NCBI GenBank assembly: GCA_031411235.1
Contig: JANOAR010000242.1
Coordinates: 7,664-71,663 of the forward strand
Length of the DNA: 64,000 bases
Source: JANOAR01 sp031411235
GTDB lineage: Bacteria > Verrucomicrobiota > Verrucomicrobiia > Verrucomicrobiales > Verrucomicrobiaceae
Direction: 5' to 3'
Below, one piece after another: positions 42,709 through 50,496 of this stretch. The position numbers and the translations under genes are program-made. Position 1 is the first letter of the stretch. Every line of letters starts with the position of its first letter. The notes under the pieces are model-generated. The model did no database searches. It saw nothing but the letters and a program-made list of their open reading frames with translations, and had not been told where the DNA came from.

Positions 42709-43531
42709 GGAGGAAGTGGTTGGCTTTTAGGGCTTCATTATGCACCTCGTCGAAGCTGGGGATGCGGTCATCCCACTCCAGCAGCGTAGCGGTGCGACCA
42801 CCGAGGTGAATGGCCTCGGCGTAGAGCGCCCACACGGGGTCGATGGGGGCGTGGTCATGGGTGTCGAGCGTGTACTTTTCATAGCGCGAGTGGCCGGCGA
42901 TATGAATCTGGCCGATGCGGTGGTGCGGCACGCCGCGCACGTAGTCGAGCGGGTCGAAGCCGTGGTTCTGCGACGACACATAGATGTTGTTCACGTCGAG
43001 CAGCATCCCGCAGTCAGCACGCTCCACGACCTCGCTGAGGAACTCCCACTCGGTCATATCGCTCTGGTGGAATTCGGCGTAGCTGCTCACATTCTCCACG
43101 CAGATCGGCACCTCCAGGAAGTCCTGAGCCTGCTTCACTTTCTGTGCCGTGTGCTTCGCCACGGCCATCGTGTAGGGCATGGGCAGCAGGTCGTGAGTGA
43201 AGCGGCCATCGACGCTGCCCCAGCAAAGATGATCGGAGAGCCAGGGCGTCTTGGTGCGCTTTATCAGGCGCTTGATCTTCTTTAAATGATCGCGATCGAG
43301 CGGATCCGCACTGCCGAGATACATCGACACGCCATGCTGCACGACACGGTACTGCTCCAGGATTTGATCGAGGATTTCAAGAGGTCTGCCGCCATGGACC
43401 ATGAAGTTTTCCGAGATGATCTCGAACCAATCCACCACGGGCTTCTTCTCCAAGATATGCCGGTAGTGTGGCACACGCAGCCCAATGCCGACGCCATAGT
43501 CGGTGAAGTTGTTGAAAGCGTTGGCAGGCAC
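42683..43531 (-). CDS. bufB: BufB, DUF692 multinuclear non-haem iron oxidase (MNIO)
   Basis: A 282-residue TIM-barrel enzyme of the DUF692/MNIO family. Members use two or three iron ions to convert cysteine residues in a peptide to oxazolone/thioamide or thiooxazole groups. Seen: YGVGIGLRVPHYRHIL (residues 12-27), WFEIISENFM, HGVSMYLGSADPLD, WLSDHLCWGSVDG, CVENVSSYAEFH, LLDVNNIYVSSQNHGFDPLD, HIAGHSRYEKY, DTHDHAPID and LLEWDDRIPSFDEV, all with the usual His/Asp/Glu/Asn ligands. The start is GTG at 43531, giving the family beginning; the frame extends upstream into bufA territory without homology. Confidence 0.95.
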   Translation of the reverse strand: MPANAFNNFTDYGVGIGLRVPHYRHILEKKPVVDWFEIISENFMVHGGRPLEILDQILEQYRVVQHGVSMYLGSADPLDRDHLKKIKRLIKRTKTPWLSDHLCWGSVDGRFTHDLLPMPYTMAVAKHTAQKVKQAQDFLEVPICVENVSSYAEFHQSDMTEWEFLSEVVERADCGMLLDVNNIYVSSQNHGFDPLDYVRGVPHHRIGQIHIAGHSRYEKYTLDTHDHAPIDPVWALYAEAIHLGGRTATLLEWDDRIPSFDEVHNEALKANHFLHEHTTAHG

Positions 43532-43619
43532 GGGAAGAGAGTGATGAAGTAAAAATACAGAGGGGATCACTGGCAGTCGCGCGATAGGTCGCGCGACTGC
43601 TAGCGATGAACGACGCGGA

Positions 43620-43877
43620 CTATTTCTTCGGCATAGTGTTGCAGCCGCCTTTGCCTTTGCAGGTGTTCTTGCCTTTGCAGCCCATGTCGCCAGTCTTGCA
43701 GCCACCTTCACCCTTACAGGCGTTGTGTCCTTTGCAGGCGTGCTGGCCCTTGTCGGCCATGGCGGTGATGGCGGTGCCGGCATTGGTTGGTGCCTTAGTG
43801 CTAGCGGCGAAGGCCACAGTGGTTCCGGAGAGGATGCCAGCGATTGCTGCGCCTGCGATGATGCTCTTGGTGCTCAT
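43620..43877 (-). CDS. bufA: BufA-type bufferin precursor (six-cysteine secreted RiPP)
   Basis: An 85-residue precursor peptide. A signal peptide covers residues 1-24 (IIAGAAIAGILSGTTVAFA), which in bufferins also serves as the leader. The core has six cysteines (48, 54, 60, 67, 73, 79) spaced five, five, six, five and five residues apart, in lysine/glycine-rich repeats CKGHNACKGEGGCK and CKGKNTCKGKGGCN. Such cysteines are the target of MNIO enzymes, giving copper-binding thiooxazole groups in described bufferins. It lies 88 bases before bufB and opens the operon. It is closest to the BufA2 type (CKG repeats), not DUF2282 (BufA1). The exact modification is not known here. Confidence 0.9.
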   Translation of the reverse strand: MSTKSIIAGAAIAGILSGTTVAFAASTKAPTNAGTAITAMADKGQHACKGHNACKGEGGCKTGDMGCKGKNTCKGKGGCNTMPKK

Positions 43878-44059
43878 GATGATGTGTTTATCTGATGGTT
43901 GTCGTTGTGTTTTTGAAAATGACCGTGGTCGCTATCGCGGCTGGTCGAGGGTTAGAGCGCGGCTGAGTTTGGATATTCCCAAATCCCATCCATTATTTCG
44001 CGACACCTCTGGAATGAGCCTGCGATGAGGATTCCAGCGACAGCGACCATTCGCAGGCA

Positions 44060-44101
44060 TAAAAAAAGGCGCTCACCACTGGTGGGTGAACGCCTTTTTT
44101 A
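44060..44101 (-). terminator. Rho-independent terminator after the NarL-type regulator
   Basis: A ten-base stem aaaaaaggcg/cgcctttttt with an inner tcacc/ggtga stem. On the minus strand it is followed by the A-run complement (ttttttat), 29 bases after the stop of the regulator gene. It also separates that operon from the bufferin promoter region. Confidence 0.8.
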
Positions 44102-44129
44102 TAACGAGGTTGTTATGAGCTAGTATGAC

Positions 44130-44768
44130 CTATTTCTCAACCCAGCGCACGGCTTCCATGAGCAGTTCGCGAGCGGAGGCGAGGCCGAGCTTCTGGCGGA
44201 TGTTGGCCTTGTGGGCGTCCACGGTTTTGGCGCTGAGAGCGAGCTTCTCGGCCATCTCGTGGGAATCGAAGCCACGGCCCACCATCTCGAAGACTTCGAG
44301 CTGACGGTCGCTGAGCAAGCGTCCTGGTTCGCCGCGCGAGCCAGTGCGAGGACCGCCACCGGAGACGATGCTGCCGATGAGGTTGGCGCTGAAACAGAAG
44401 GAACCACCAGCGATCTGCTGGAGACCCTGAACGACGCGGAGGCCGCCTTCGCTCTTCATCAGGTAGCCCATGGCACCCGCGCGCAGGCAGCGCTCGGCAT
44501 AGACGTTCTCATCGTGCATGGAGTACACGAGCACCTGCATGGTCGGGTGGGTGGCGCGAATCTTCTTGATCATCTCGACGCCACTGCGGTCTTTCAACGT
44601 GATGTCGAGGACGACGATGTCAGGCTTGAGCTTGGCGATCTGTGTGGTGGCGATGGTCGCATCTTCCGAGCTGCCGATGACGGACATATCCTCCTGGGCA
44701 TCAAGTATCTTCTTTAAGCCTTCGATTACGATTGGATGGTCGTCGAGTATGTAGATTTTGTGTTTCAT
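44130..44768 (-). CDS. NarL/FixJ-family response regulator
   Basis: A 212-residue regulator: receiver domain with Asp9-Asp10, phospho-acceptor Asp55 (IVVLDITLKD) and Lys in GYLMKSEGG, then a LuxR-type helix-turn-helix (LSDRQLEVFEMVGRGFDSHE, MAEKLALSAKTVDAHKANIR). It is 28 bases downstream of the PAS histidine kinase, the usual NarX-NarL-like pair. A terminator follows. It sits directly upstream of, and in the same orientation as, the bufferin operon, but is separated from it by the terminator. Target genes are unknown. Confidence 0.94.
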   Translation of the reverse strand: MKHKIYILDDHPIVIEGLKKILDAQEDMSVIGSSEDATIATTQIAKLKPDIVVLDITLKDRSGVEMIKKIRATHPTMQVLVYSMHDENVYAERCLRAGAMGYLMKSEGGLRVVQGLQQIAGGSFCFSANLIGSIVSGGGPRTGSRGEPGRLLSDRQLEVFEMVGRGFDSHEMAEKLALSAKTVDAHKANIRQKLGLASARELLMEAVRWVEK

Positions 44769-44796
44769 GGTGTAGTGTTGGTTCCTGAGAACGGAA

Positions 44797-46653
44797 TTAG
44801 GACAGTTCTACCCGCCTAGTGGGAAATGTGCAAGGAAAACGAATCGACAAAGTGGCACCCCCCATTTGACCCTTTTTGATTAGGAGTTGGCCACCAATGA
44901 GGTTCGCCCGGTACTGCATGACTCGGACGCCAATACCTTCTGCTTTCAGTGCTTTGTGCTGATTGAAGCCGATGCCGTCATTTTGGACTTCAAGCAGACA
45001 GGAATCCTCATTTTCGGGGGTTAGAATCAGTGTGATATGCCTAGGCTGTGCATGCCTCACAGCGTTGCTCACAGCCTCCTGAGCAATCCTATACAGGTGG
45101 GTTTCAGTTCCAGGGTCTTTGAAGTGGGGATCACAAGCAAATTTGCACTCGACTAGGAGCATATCGCTGCGAATACGATCCGCCATGAGAGTGAGGGCTT
45201 GGGCGAGGCTGCGATTTTTTATGGCTGCGGGGGAGAGTCCATGCGAGAGCTGGCGCACTTGGTCGATGCCATCACGAAGGAGTTGGCGGACGCGGCCAGC
45301 ATCATTTTGAGACGAGCCTTTAAGCTGGAGTTCGAGGGCTTCGCAAAGGGATAGCGCCCCCGTGAGGACTTGGCCCACGCCATCATGCAGGTCGTGACCG
45401 ATGCGCATCTGCTCTTGCTCGGCGACACGGATAACTTCGGCCTCCAACCGGGTGCGTTCCGTGATGTCGGTGCCCGTGGTGATGATGTGCTGCACGTTGT
45501 CTTGTTCATCGCGTATGGCGGTGCTTTGCACTTCGATGGTTTTGATGCCGCCCTGCCGGGTGAAGATGCGCAAGGTCGTGGCGACCTGGGGGCGACCGAG
45601 GAGGACTTCGGCAAATAAGGCCTGGGCATGAGGTACTTGCTCGGGGTCGATGATGGCAGCCTCCCAGACAGTTTTGCCCACGAGTTTTTTTGCGCTGTAA
45701 CCCGTCAATGTCTCAACGGCGGCGTTCACTCGCATAACCCGACCATCGCGATCCAAAACGATGATGAGTGCCGCTGTTTCGGCGAGTAAATCTTCATTAA
45801 ATTTCGCCTGTTTGTCGCGTTCTCGGCGGTAGCGAATCTCAGTGGTGATGTCGGTGAAGATGACAATACCTTGTTTAAACAGGATTGTTTCGTCGCCAAT
45901 CATGGTGAGGGCGGCTTGGGTGTGAACGACTTTGCCATCGCGACGCTGGAGCGTTAGTTTTGCACCGCTGCGCACGGTCGCGTTGAAGGTGCGATCCCCG
46001 CCTCTCATGCGCCCAAATAGCTCCCGGCCTTCCTCCTTACTCTCGGGCGCGATGAGGCTGATGACATGGTGCCCGAGCAGGTCTTTCTGCGAACAGCGGA
46101 GCATTTTTACGAGGGCGTGGTTGACGGCGGTGAGCCGTAGCTTTTCATCGAAAACAGCCGCGCCTGAGGTGTTGTTTTGAAACAAACCCATGTAGTACGC
46201 AGCCTGTTGTGTCGTGGCTTCAATGAGCCTGGCATTTTGACTCAAGTCGCGAGCGATGCCGAGGATGCGGTTGGTGTCGAGCCTGCGTACGCGGAGGTCG
46301 GTGGCGATCAAGAGTTTGCCATTTTTATGCTTTTGCTCACAGGTCGCACGCGGCAGTCGGTTGGGGCCGATGGTGCTGAGGTCGCGCGGGATGTCGCACT
46401 TATGAGGCATCACGAAGACCTGCCAAAGGGTCTTGCCGACAAGGCCTTGCGGACGGTAGCCGAGCAGCTTTTCAGCATGGCGGTTGGCGTAGCTGATGAC
46501 ACCACTGATGTCGAAGACGAACACGCTGTCGCCAGCTTCATCGACCATCTGGCGGTACATCTCCTCGCTACGGCGTAGTTCCTCCTCCGCTGTTAAAAGG
46601 GAGGTTGAGGGCGACGGCGTGCCTGTCGCTTTGGATTTCTTTGACTTGGCCAT
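44797..46653 (-). CDS. Cytoplasmic PAS-domain histidine kinase (HisKA_3)
   Basis: A 618-residue kinase without membrane segments, so it senses a cytoplasmic or diffusible signal. After a Lys/Ser-rich N-terminus come three or more PAS domains: about 35-150 (DEAGDSVFVFDISGVISYAN), 155-275 (NNTSGAAVFDEKLRLTAVNH) and 285-410 (TAALIIVLDRDGRVMRVNAA, with a PAC motif NVQHIITTGTDITER). The NarX-type HisKA_3 box has the phosphorylated His423 in HDLHDGVGQVLTG, and a HATPase domain closes the protein (AVSNAVRHAQPRHITL, NDGIGFNQH, EGIGVRVMQYRANLIGGQL). Its partner regulator is the next gene. No haem or flavin motif is identified. Confidence 0.93.
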   Translation of the reverse strand: MAKSKKSKATGTPSPSTSLLTAEEELRRSEEMYRQMVDEAGDSVFVFDISGVISYANRHAEKLLGYRPQGLVGKTLWQVFVMPHKCDIPRDLSTIGPNRLPRATCEQKHKNGKLLIATDLRVRRLDTNRILGIARDLSQNARLIEATTQQAAYYMGLFQNNTSGAAVFDEKLRLTAVNHALVKMLRCSQKDLLGHHVISLIAPESKEEGRELFGRMRGGDRTFNATVRSGAKLTLQRRDGKVVHTQAALTMIGDETILFKQGIVIFTDITTEIRYRRERDKQAKFNEDLLAETAALIIVLDRDGRVMRVNAAVETLTGYSAKKLVGKTVWEAAIIDPEQVPHAQALFAEVLLGRPQVATTLRIFTRQGGIKTIEVQSTAIRDEQDNVQHIITTGTDITERTRLEAEVIRVAEQEQMRIGHDLHDGVGQVLTGALSLCEALELQLKGSSQNDAGRVRQLLRDGIDQVRQLSHGLSPAAIKNRSLAQALTLMADRIRSDMLLVECKFACDPHFKDPGTETHLYRIAQEAVSNAVRHAQPRHITLILTPENEDSCLLEVQNDGIGFNQHKALKAEGIGVRVMQYRANLIGGQLLIKKGQMGGATLSIRFPCTFPTRRVELS

Positions 46654-46839
46654 GTAGGGTAGGAATGAGGCACCTCGGTGGAGGCCGGGCGCAAGGGTGT
46701 GTGTCTAGCAACGCTTTACGTCTCATTGCCATCCTGTCTCCGACTTTCCCCGTGATCTTGATCAGAGCACTGGCGTTGCACAGACGAGCCGCAGCCCCAA
46801 TGAGGGAGGTGCGTCAGCAGTGCGCGGTACCTTTGCTGG

Positions 46840-48270
46840 CTAGGCGCTGGCTGCCAACTTCTCCAAGTCGGCGCGTGTGGCCTCATAGGTGGTGGCAAAG
46901 GCGAGCGCTTTTTCATCGGGTTGCATGGCGTGGCGGTTGCAGAAGGCGAGGTATAACTCGGGCCACCAGTTGCGGTGTGCGGTCTTGCCTTCGTCGCGCC
47001 ATGCGTGCCAGCCACTGAGCACTTGGCTCCAGCACTGGCTGCCATATTCGATGGCTTCTTTTTGATCGCCGAAGGCACTCACATACCAGTCCTTGCCGAT
47101 GCGGGCGTGCAGCACTTCGTCGGCCCAGTCGTAGTCTTGGAAGAGTTTTGATAAGGGATCGCCGGACTCGCTGCCGACTTCCCATTCAAAGCGTTTTCCG
47201 GTCTTGGTCATCAGCCCCTGCTCGATGTAGTAGAGCACGGCGTGGCGACCCCAGGGCGGCAGTTGCGTGTTGAGCCCGAGTGCCCAGGTGTGGTTGATCA
47301 TCACCAGCTTCGGCCAGTCGGTGATGCCTTGAGAAACAAAGCCGACTTCGCCCATCATGGCGTGGCGGGCCTCGTCCCAAAGCTGCCGCGTCATATCGCG
47401 GTAGTAGCCCCATGGCTTGCCGGGCGTCTCGGTGAGAATGCTGGCCATCATCTCGGGCACGTCGATCTCGCGCAGCCGTTTGTAGTACATCATCAGCGTC
47501 TTGTCGCGGGCGCGGAACTGCGGGTCGTAGAGGAACTCCTCCGCATGGACACCCATGTTATACGGATCGGGGAAGCGCTCATCGCGCACGGGCACGCACT
47601 GATAAGTAAAGGCCTGGGCGCTGTGCATCGGCTCCAGGGTCAATGCCACGCGTGGCTGTGAGCCATCCAGATCGCCCGCTGCGGCGAGTAGGGCCGCGAG
47701 CAAGTCCGTCCAGGGCTTTAACGCGGCGAGCGTGGCCTCGTCTGCGAGGCAAGTGATGGCCTTTTCGCCATACGCAGCGGCTTCCTCTAGCTCCAGCAGC
47801 GCGTGCCGAAGCACACGCACCGTGGGGTGGTCGGCGAGTGGATTCGTCTCGATGAGATGGCGTTTCATTCCTCGCACCAGCGCAGGTAGCGCGTAGCCAT
47901 AGAGGCCGAGGATGAGGGTCTCGGTGGACGGTGCGTTTTGCACCTCTTTGAAAAAGGTATCGAGAGGCGCGTCGGGTATCTTCTCCAGGCCCAGTGGCGG
48001 GGTGCGCATCTCGGCCACGCGCTCGCGCATGGCGCTCACATGCTCAGCGCAGTAGTGGCTGTGCAGGCTGAAGGCCATCTTTAGCTCATAGACGGGCTCC
48101 GAGGTAAGGCGGGACTGGAGGATTTGCATGAGCCGCTTCAGCGCGAAGTGATAGCGCTTCACGCGCTCCACACACTGGTCGATGGCGAGGCCCGGCTTCA
48201 TCGCCTCGTCGAAGGTGGCGACGCCAGCGAGGGGCGGCAAGTTGCGATAGGGGGTGTAGGTGGTGCTCAT
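46840..48270 (-). CDS. Uncharacterised ferritin-like (ExxH) protein
   Basis: A 476-residue helical protein without signal peptide. It carries two ExxH motifs in helical context: DEARHAMMGE and ADEVLHARIGKDW, together with ELEEAAAYGEKAI and HSHYCAEHVSAMRERV. These are the type of ligand sets seen in ferritin-like diiron oxidases and hydroxylases. The MSTTYTPYRNLPPLAGVA start at 48270 follows a clear coding bias; an in-frame extension to 48396 overlaps a terminator and is rejected. I do not recognise a named family. It is monocistronic, between the kinase operon and a small metal-binding secreted protein. Confidence 0.65.
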   Translation of the reverse strand: MSTTYTPYRNLPPLAGVATFDEAMKPGLAIDQCVERVKRYHFALKRLMQILQSRLTSEPVYELKMAFSLHSHYCAEHVSAMRERVAEMRTPPLGLEKIPDAPLDTFFKEVQNAPSTETLILGLYGYALPALVRGMKRHLIETNPLADHPTVRVLRHALLELEEAAAYGEKAITCLADEATLAALKPWTDLLAALLAAAGDLDGSQPRVALTLEPMHSAQAFTYQCVPVRDERFPDPYNMGVHAEEFLYDPQFRARDKTLMMYYKRLREIDVPEMMASILTETPGKPWGYYRDMTRQLWDEARHAMMGEVGFVSQGITDWPKLVMINHTWALGLNTQLPPWGRHAVLYYIEQGLMTKTGKRFEWEVGSESGDPLSKLFQDYDWADEVLHARIGKDWYVSAFGDQKEAIEYGSQCWSQVLSGWHAWRDEGKTAHRNWWPELYLAFCNRHAMQPDEKALAFATTYEATRADLEKLAASA

Positions 48271-48347
48271 GGAGGTGAAAAGAGGGAGCGAAATAAAGCA
48301 TGATGGCATACGCCTTTCACGGCCCAAATGAATCGGCACTGCGAGCA

Positions 48348-48380
48348 TAAAAAAGCGGAGGCTGGTCTCCCAGCCTCCGC
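48348..48380 (-). terminator. Rho-independent terminator after the YHS-like gene
   Basis: A perfect 11-base stem gcggaggctgg/ccagcctccgc (48355-48365, 48370-48380) with a four-base loop. On the minus strand it is followed by ttttttat. It ends the small gene at 48422. Confidence 0.85.
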
Positions 48381-48421
48381 CTATGGCGACGCTCACGCGA
48401 GCATCGTGTTAGGAACAAGGG

Positions 48422-48622
48422 TTACTTGATCTTGCCTTCGAACTTCGCGGGCTCAGCGTCGAACTTGGCTTTGCACTTGGCGCAGCAGAAGGCCACTTCC
48501 TTGCCCTTGTGGGTGGAGGTGACGCTGCTGTCCACGGCTTTGCCAGAGACGGGGCATTTTTCGTTGGCTGGAGCGGCGAAGCTCAGGCCAGCAAAGGCGA
48601 GGGAGAACAGAATGGATTTCAT
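48422..48622 (-). CDS. Small secreted YHS/TRASH-like metal-binding protein
   Basis: A 66-residue exported protein: signal peptide (SILFSLAFAGLSFA) then a YHS/TRASH-like domain with CPVSGKAVD and FCCAKCKAKFDAEPAKF. The cysteines of CPVSGK and CCAKC form a likely metal site, as in small verrucomicrobial and other YHS-like secreted proteins. It ends with a terminator and is monocistronic. It lies about 4.5 kb from the bufferin operon; a role in metal buffering or sensing is plausible, not shown. Confidence 0.8.
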   Translation of the reverse strand: MKSILFSLAFAGLSFAAPANEKCPVSGKAVDSSVTSTHKGKEVAFCCAKCKAKFDAEPAKFEGKIK

Positions 48623-48826
48623 GGTTTTGGTCAGTTTGGGTTTGGAGTTATCTATCGGGCAGTCATTGGCAGTTGCCTAGTTGCAGCCACCGCTGACACG
48701 CCGTGATAGTGCCAGCGTAAACGTTGCCTTGTCGATGCTTATTCATTCCACTTTGAAGTGGCAGACCCCTTTGCTTCCGTTCACACTCACGGCGCGGATT
48801 TCTCAACCCACCACCCTCTATTTTTT

Positions 48827-50020
48827 ATGGAATACCACGTCGGACGCAATGGCACACAACTCGGTATCTTTAACGATGACCAACTGCGTGAAGGCATCGC
48901 CAACCGCAGCCTCCAGCTCACCGACCTCGTCTGGTGCGAAGGGCTCGACGACTGGGCACCGCTCTCGGAGATCATCGAGATTGATGAGGCGGAGGCTTCA
49001 GAGGCAAGCGCCTCCACGGAAGCCATCGAGGCTGAAAGTGCTGCCGTGGTCACCAGCGACGTTGCGGCTGATAGCCCCGCCACTAGCCCCGCAGAGCTAG
49101 GGCCTGCGGCGAATGAAATGCCGCAGCCTCCCGCAGTGCCAGCCGTGCAAGCTGCGCTGCCACCACCCCACATCCCCGCTCCAGCCGCGCAGCCAGTATT
49201 CACGGGAGCGGCGACTTCGGGCACGGCCATAGCCAGCTTTGTCTGTGGCATCCTTGGATTCTTCTGCGTGGGCATTACCAGTCTTCCAGCAATTATTTGT
49301 GGTCACATAGCTCTGGGCAAAATAAATAGATCCAATGGAATGATCGGCGGCAAGGGCATGGCGATAGCTGGCCTTGTGATGGGTTACATGCTCGGGCTCC
49401 TATTCATCTTAGCGATGCTCGCAGGGCTAGCCCTTCCGGCTTTTACCTCCGTGCAAGAGAAGTCCAAAATCGTGCAGGCCTCTAGCAATGCACGACAGAT
49501 CATTATCGGACTTAGAATGTACGCTGCCGACAACAACGGCATGTATCCCGATTCCGATAAAGCCGAGCCGCCTCAGACTTCAAACGCCGCCTTCCGCCTA
49601 CTTATCAAGGGGCAGCATATTCAGGATGAAAGGGTCTTCACCGCTCCTGGTAGCCCCTTCAAAGGCGACGATAATATCGGCGAAGCGCCCGAATACAAAG
49701 AAGCGCTGGAAGCTGGCGAAAACCATTGGGCCATGACCCAAGGACTCAGCGACTCCGCTCCTGGCAACCTGCCGCTCATCTTTGAAAACCCCAATGCCTC
49801 CACTTGGCCTCCCACCTGGAGTGCGGATGCCAATGGCAACCCCATGCCAGGTCGTGCCTGGCGGAGCGGCAAAATCATCATCGGCATGAACGACGCTAGC
49901 GTTGAAGCCTTCAAGCTGGAGGCTAGCAGTGGTGCAGAAGTGAAGGTCGCGCCGAGGCCCAATGGCACCCCCATCTTCGACGCAGCAGACCCGCACGGCA
50001 TCCTCATGCCAGCGCAGTAA
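48827..50020 (+). CDS. GYF_2-DUF4190-pseudopilin-like protein
   Basis: A 397-residue protein with a verrucomicrobial/planctomycete-type layout. GYF_2 is at residues 1-50 (EYHVGRNGTQLGIFNDDQLR; LVWCEGLDDWAPLSEI). A Glu/Ala/Pro-rich linker covers about 52-140. DUF4190 with two membrane helices spans about 147-210 (SFVCGILGFFCVGITSLPAI; MAIAGLVMGYMLGLLFILAM). A pseudopilin-like region follows: VQEKSKIVQASSNARQIIIG, LRMYAADNNGMYPDSDKAE. The rest looks like the extracytoplasmic H-X9-DG-type region. The start at 48827 is the GYF start. Its role is unknown; it probably links cytoplasmic proline-rich partners to an envelope complex. Confidence 0.82.
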   Translation: MEYHVGRNGTQLGIFNDDQLREGIANRSLQLTDLVWCEGLDDWAPLSEIIEIDEAEASEASASTEAIEAESAAVVTSDVAADSPATSPAELGPAANEMPQPPAVPAVQAALPPPHIPAPAAQPVFTGAATSGTAIASFVCGILGFFCVGITSLPAIICGHIALGKINRSNGMIGGKGMAIAGLVMGYMLGLLFILAMLAGLALPAFTSVQEKSKIVQASSNARQIIIGLRMYAADNNGMYPDSDKAEPPQTSNAAFRLLIKGQHIQDERVFTAPGSPFKGDDNIGEAPEYKEALEAGENHWAMTQGLSDSAPGNLPLIFENPNASTWPPTWSADANGNPMPGRAWRSGKIIIGMNDASVEAFKLEASSGAEVKVAPRPNGTPIFDAADPHGILMPAQ

Positions 50021-50054
50021 CCGTTCCCACAGTCCGCCATTTCTAATTTCCCCC

Positions 50055-50495
50055 ATGTCTCCCCAACAAAAAGCAGCATCCCTCGGCCTCACCTTTGAGC
50101 CTCTCACCCCCGGTTATCTCAACCTCTGCATTCGCTCCGGCCAGCAGCTCATCACCTCGGGGCACGTCAGTGATTTAAAAGGAAAACTCGGCGCAGGCAC
50201 GAGCACCGAGGACGGCTACGCAGCGGCGAAAAACTGCGCTGAAAAGGTGCTGCGCTCCGTCTGGAATACCCACGGCACACTCGATGGCCTGCGCGTCATC
50301 AAAGTGCTCGGCTGTGTGAACAGCACGCTCGACTACACCGACCAGCACCTCGTCATCAACGGCGCTTCCGACTTGCTACACGAGATATTCGGCAAAGAAG
50401 GCGACGGCTATCACGCCCGCAGCGCACTCGGTTTTGCCCAACTCCCCACGGGAGCCGCCGTCGAGGTCGAGGCTATTTTTGAGATCAAAGCGTAA
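50055..50495 (+). CDS. RidA/YjgF-family protein (YER057c-like clade)
   Basis: A 146-residue RidA-superfamily protein. RidA enzymes hydrolyse reactive enamines/imines; this longer clade often lacks that activity. Seen: LIRSGQQLITSGHVSDLKG in the sense of LYTSGQ, YAAAKNCAEKVLRSVWNTHG, RVIKVLGCVNSTLDYTDQHL, GYHARSALGFAQLPTGAAVE and VEAIFEIKA. The arginine that defines active RidA appears as HARSALGFAQLPTG. The start at 50055 fits the family. A second, canonical RidA is encoded at 57.8 kb. It converges on the xylulokinase gene. Confidence 0.88.
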   Translation: MSPQQKAASLGLTFEPLTPGYLNLCIRSGQQLITSGHVSDLKGKLGAGTSTEDGYAAAKNCAEKVLRSVWNTHGTLDGLRVIKVLGCVNSTLDYTDQHLVINGASDLLHEIFGKEGDGYHARSALGFAQLPTGAAVEVEAIFEIKA

Positions 50496-50496
50496 C

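Noticed and set aside
43532..43783. Upstream in-frame extension of bufB covering the bufA region
   Set aside because: The sequence is in a different frame of the bufA gene and has no DUF692 similarity; the GTG at 43531 fits the family start.
43878..44059. A sigF-like promoter (GTAACC with a CGAA-type -10) before bufA
   Set aside because: The nearest taacc string has wrong spacing to any CGA box; I cannot support a promoter call.
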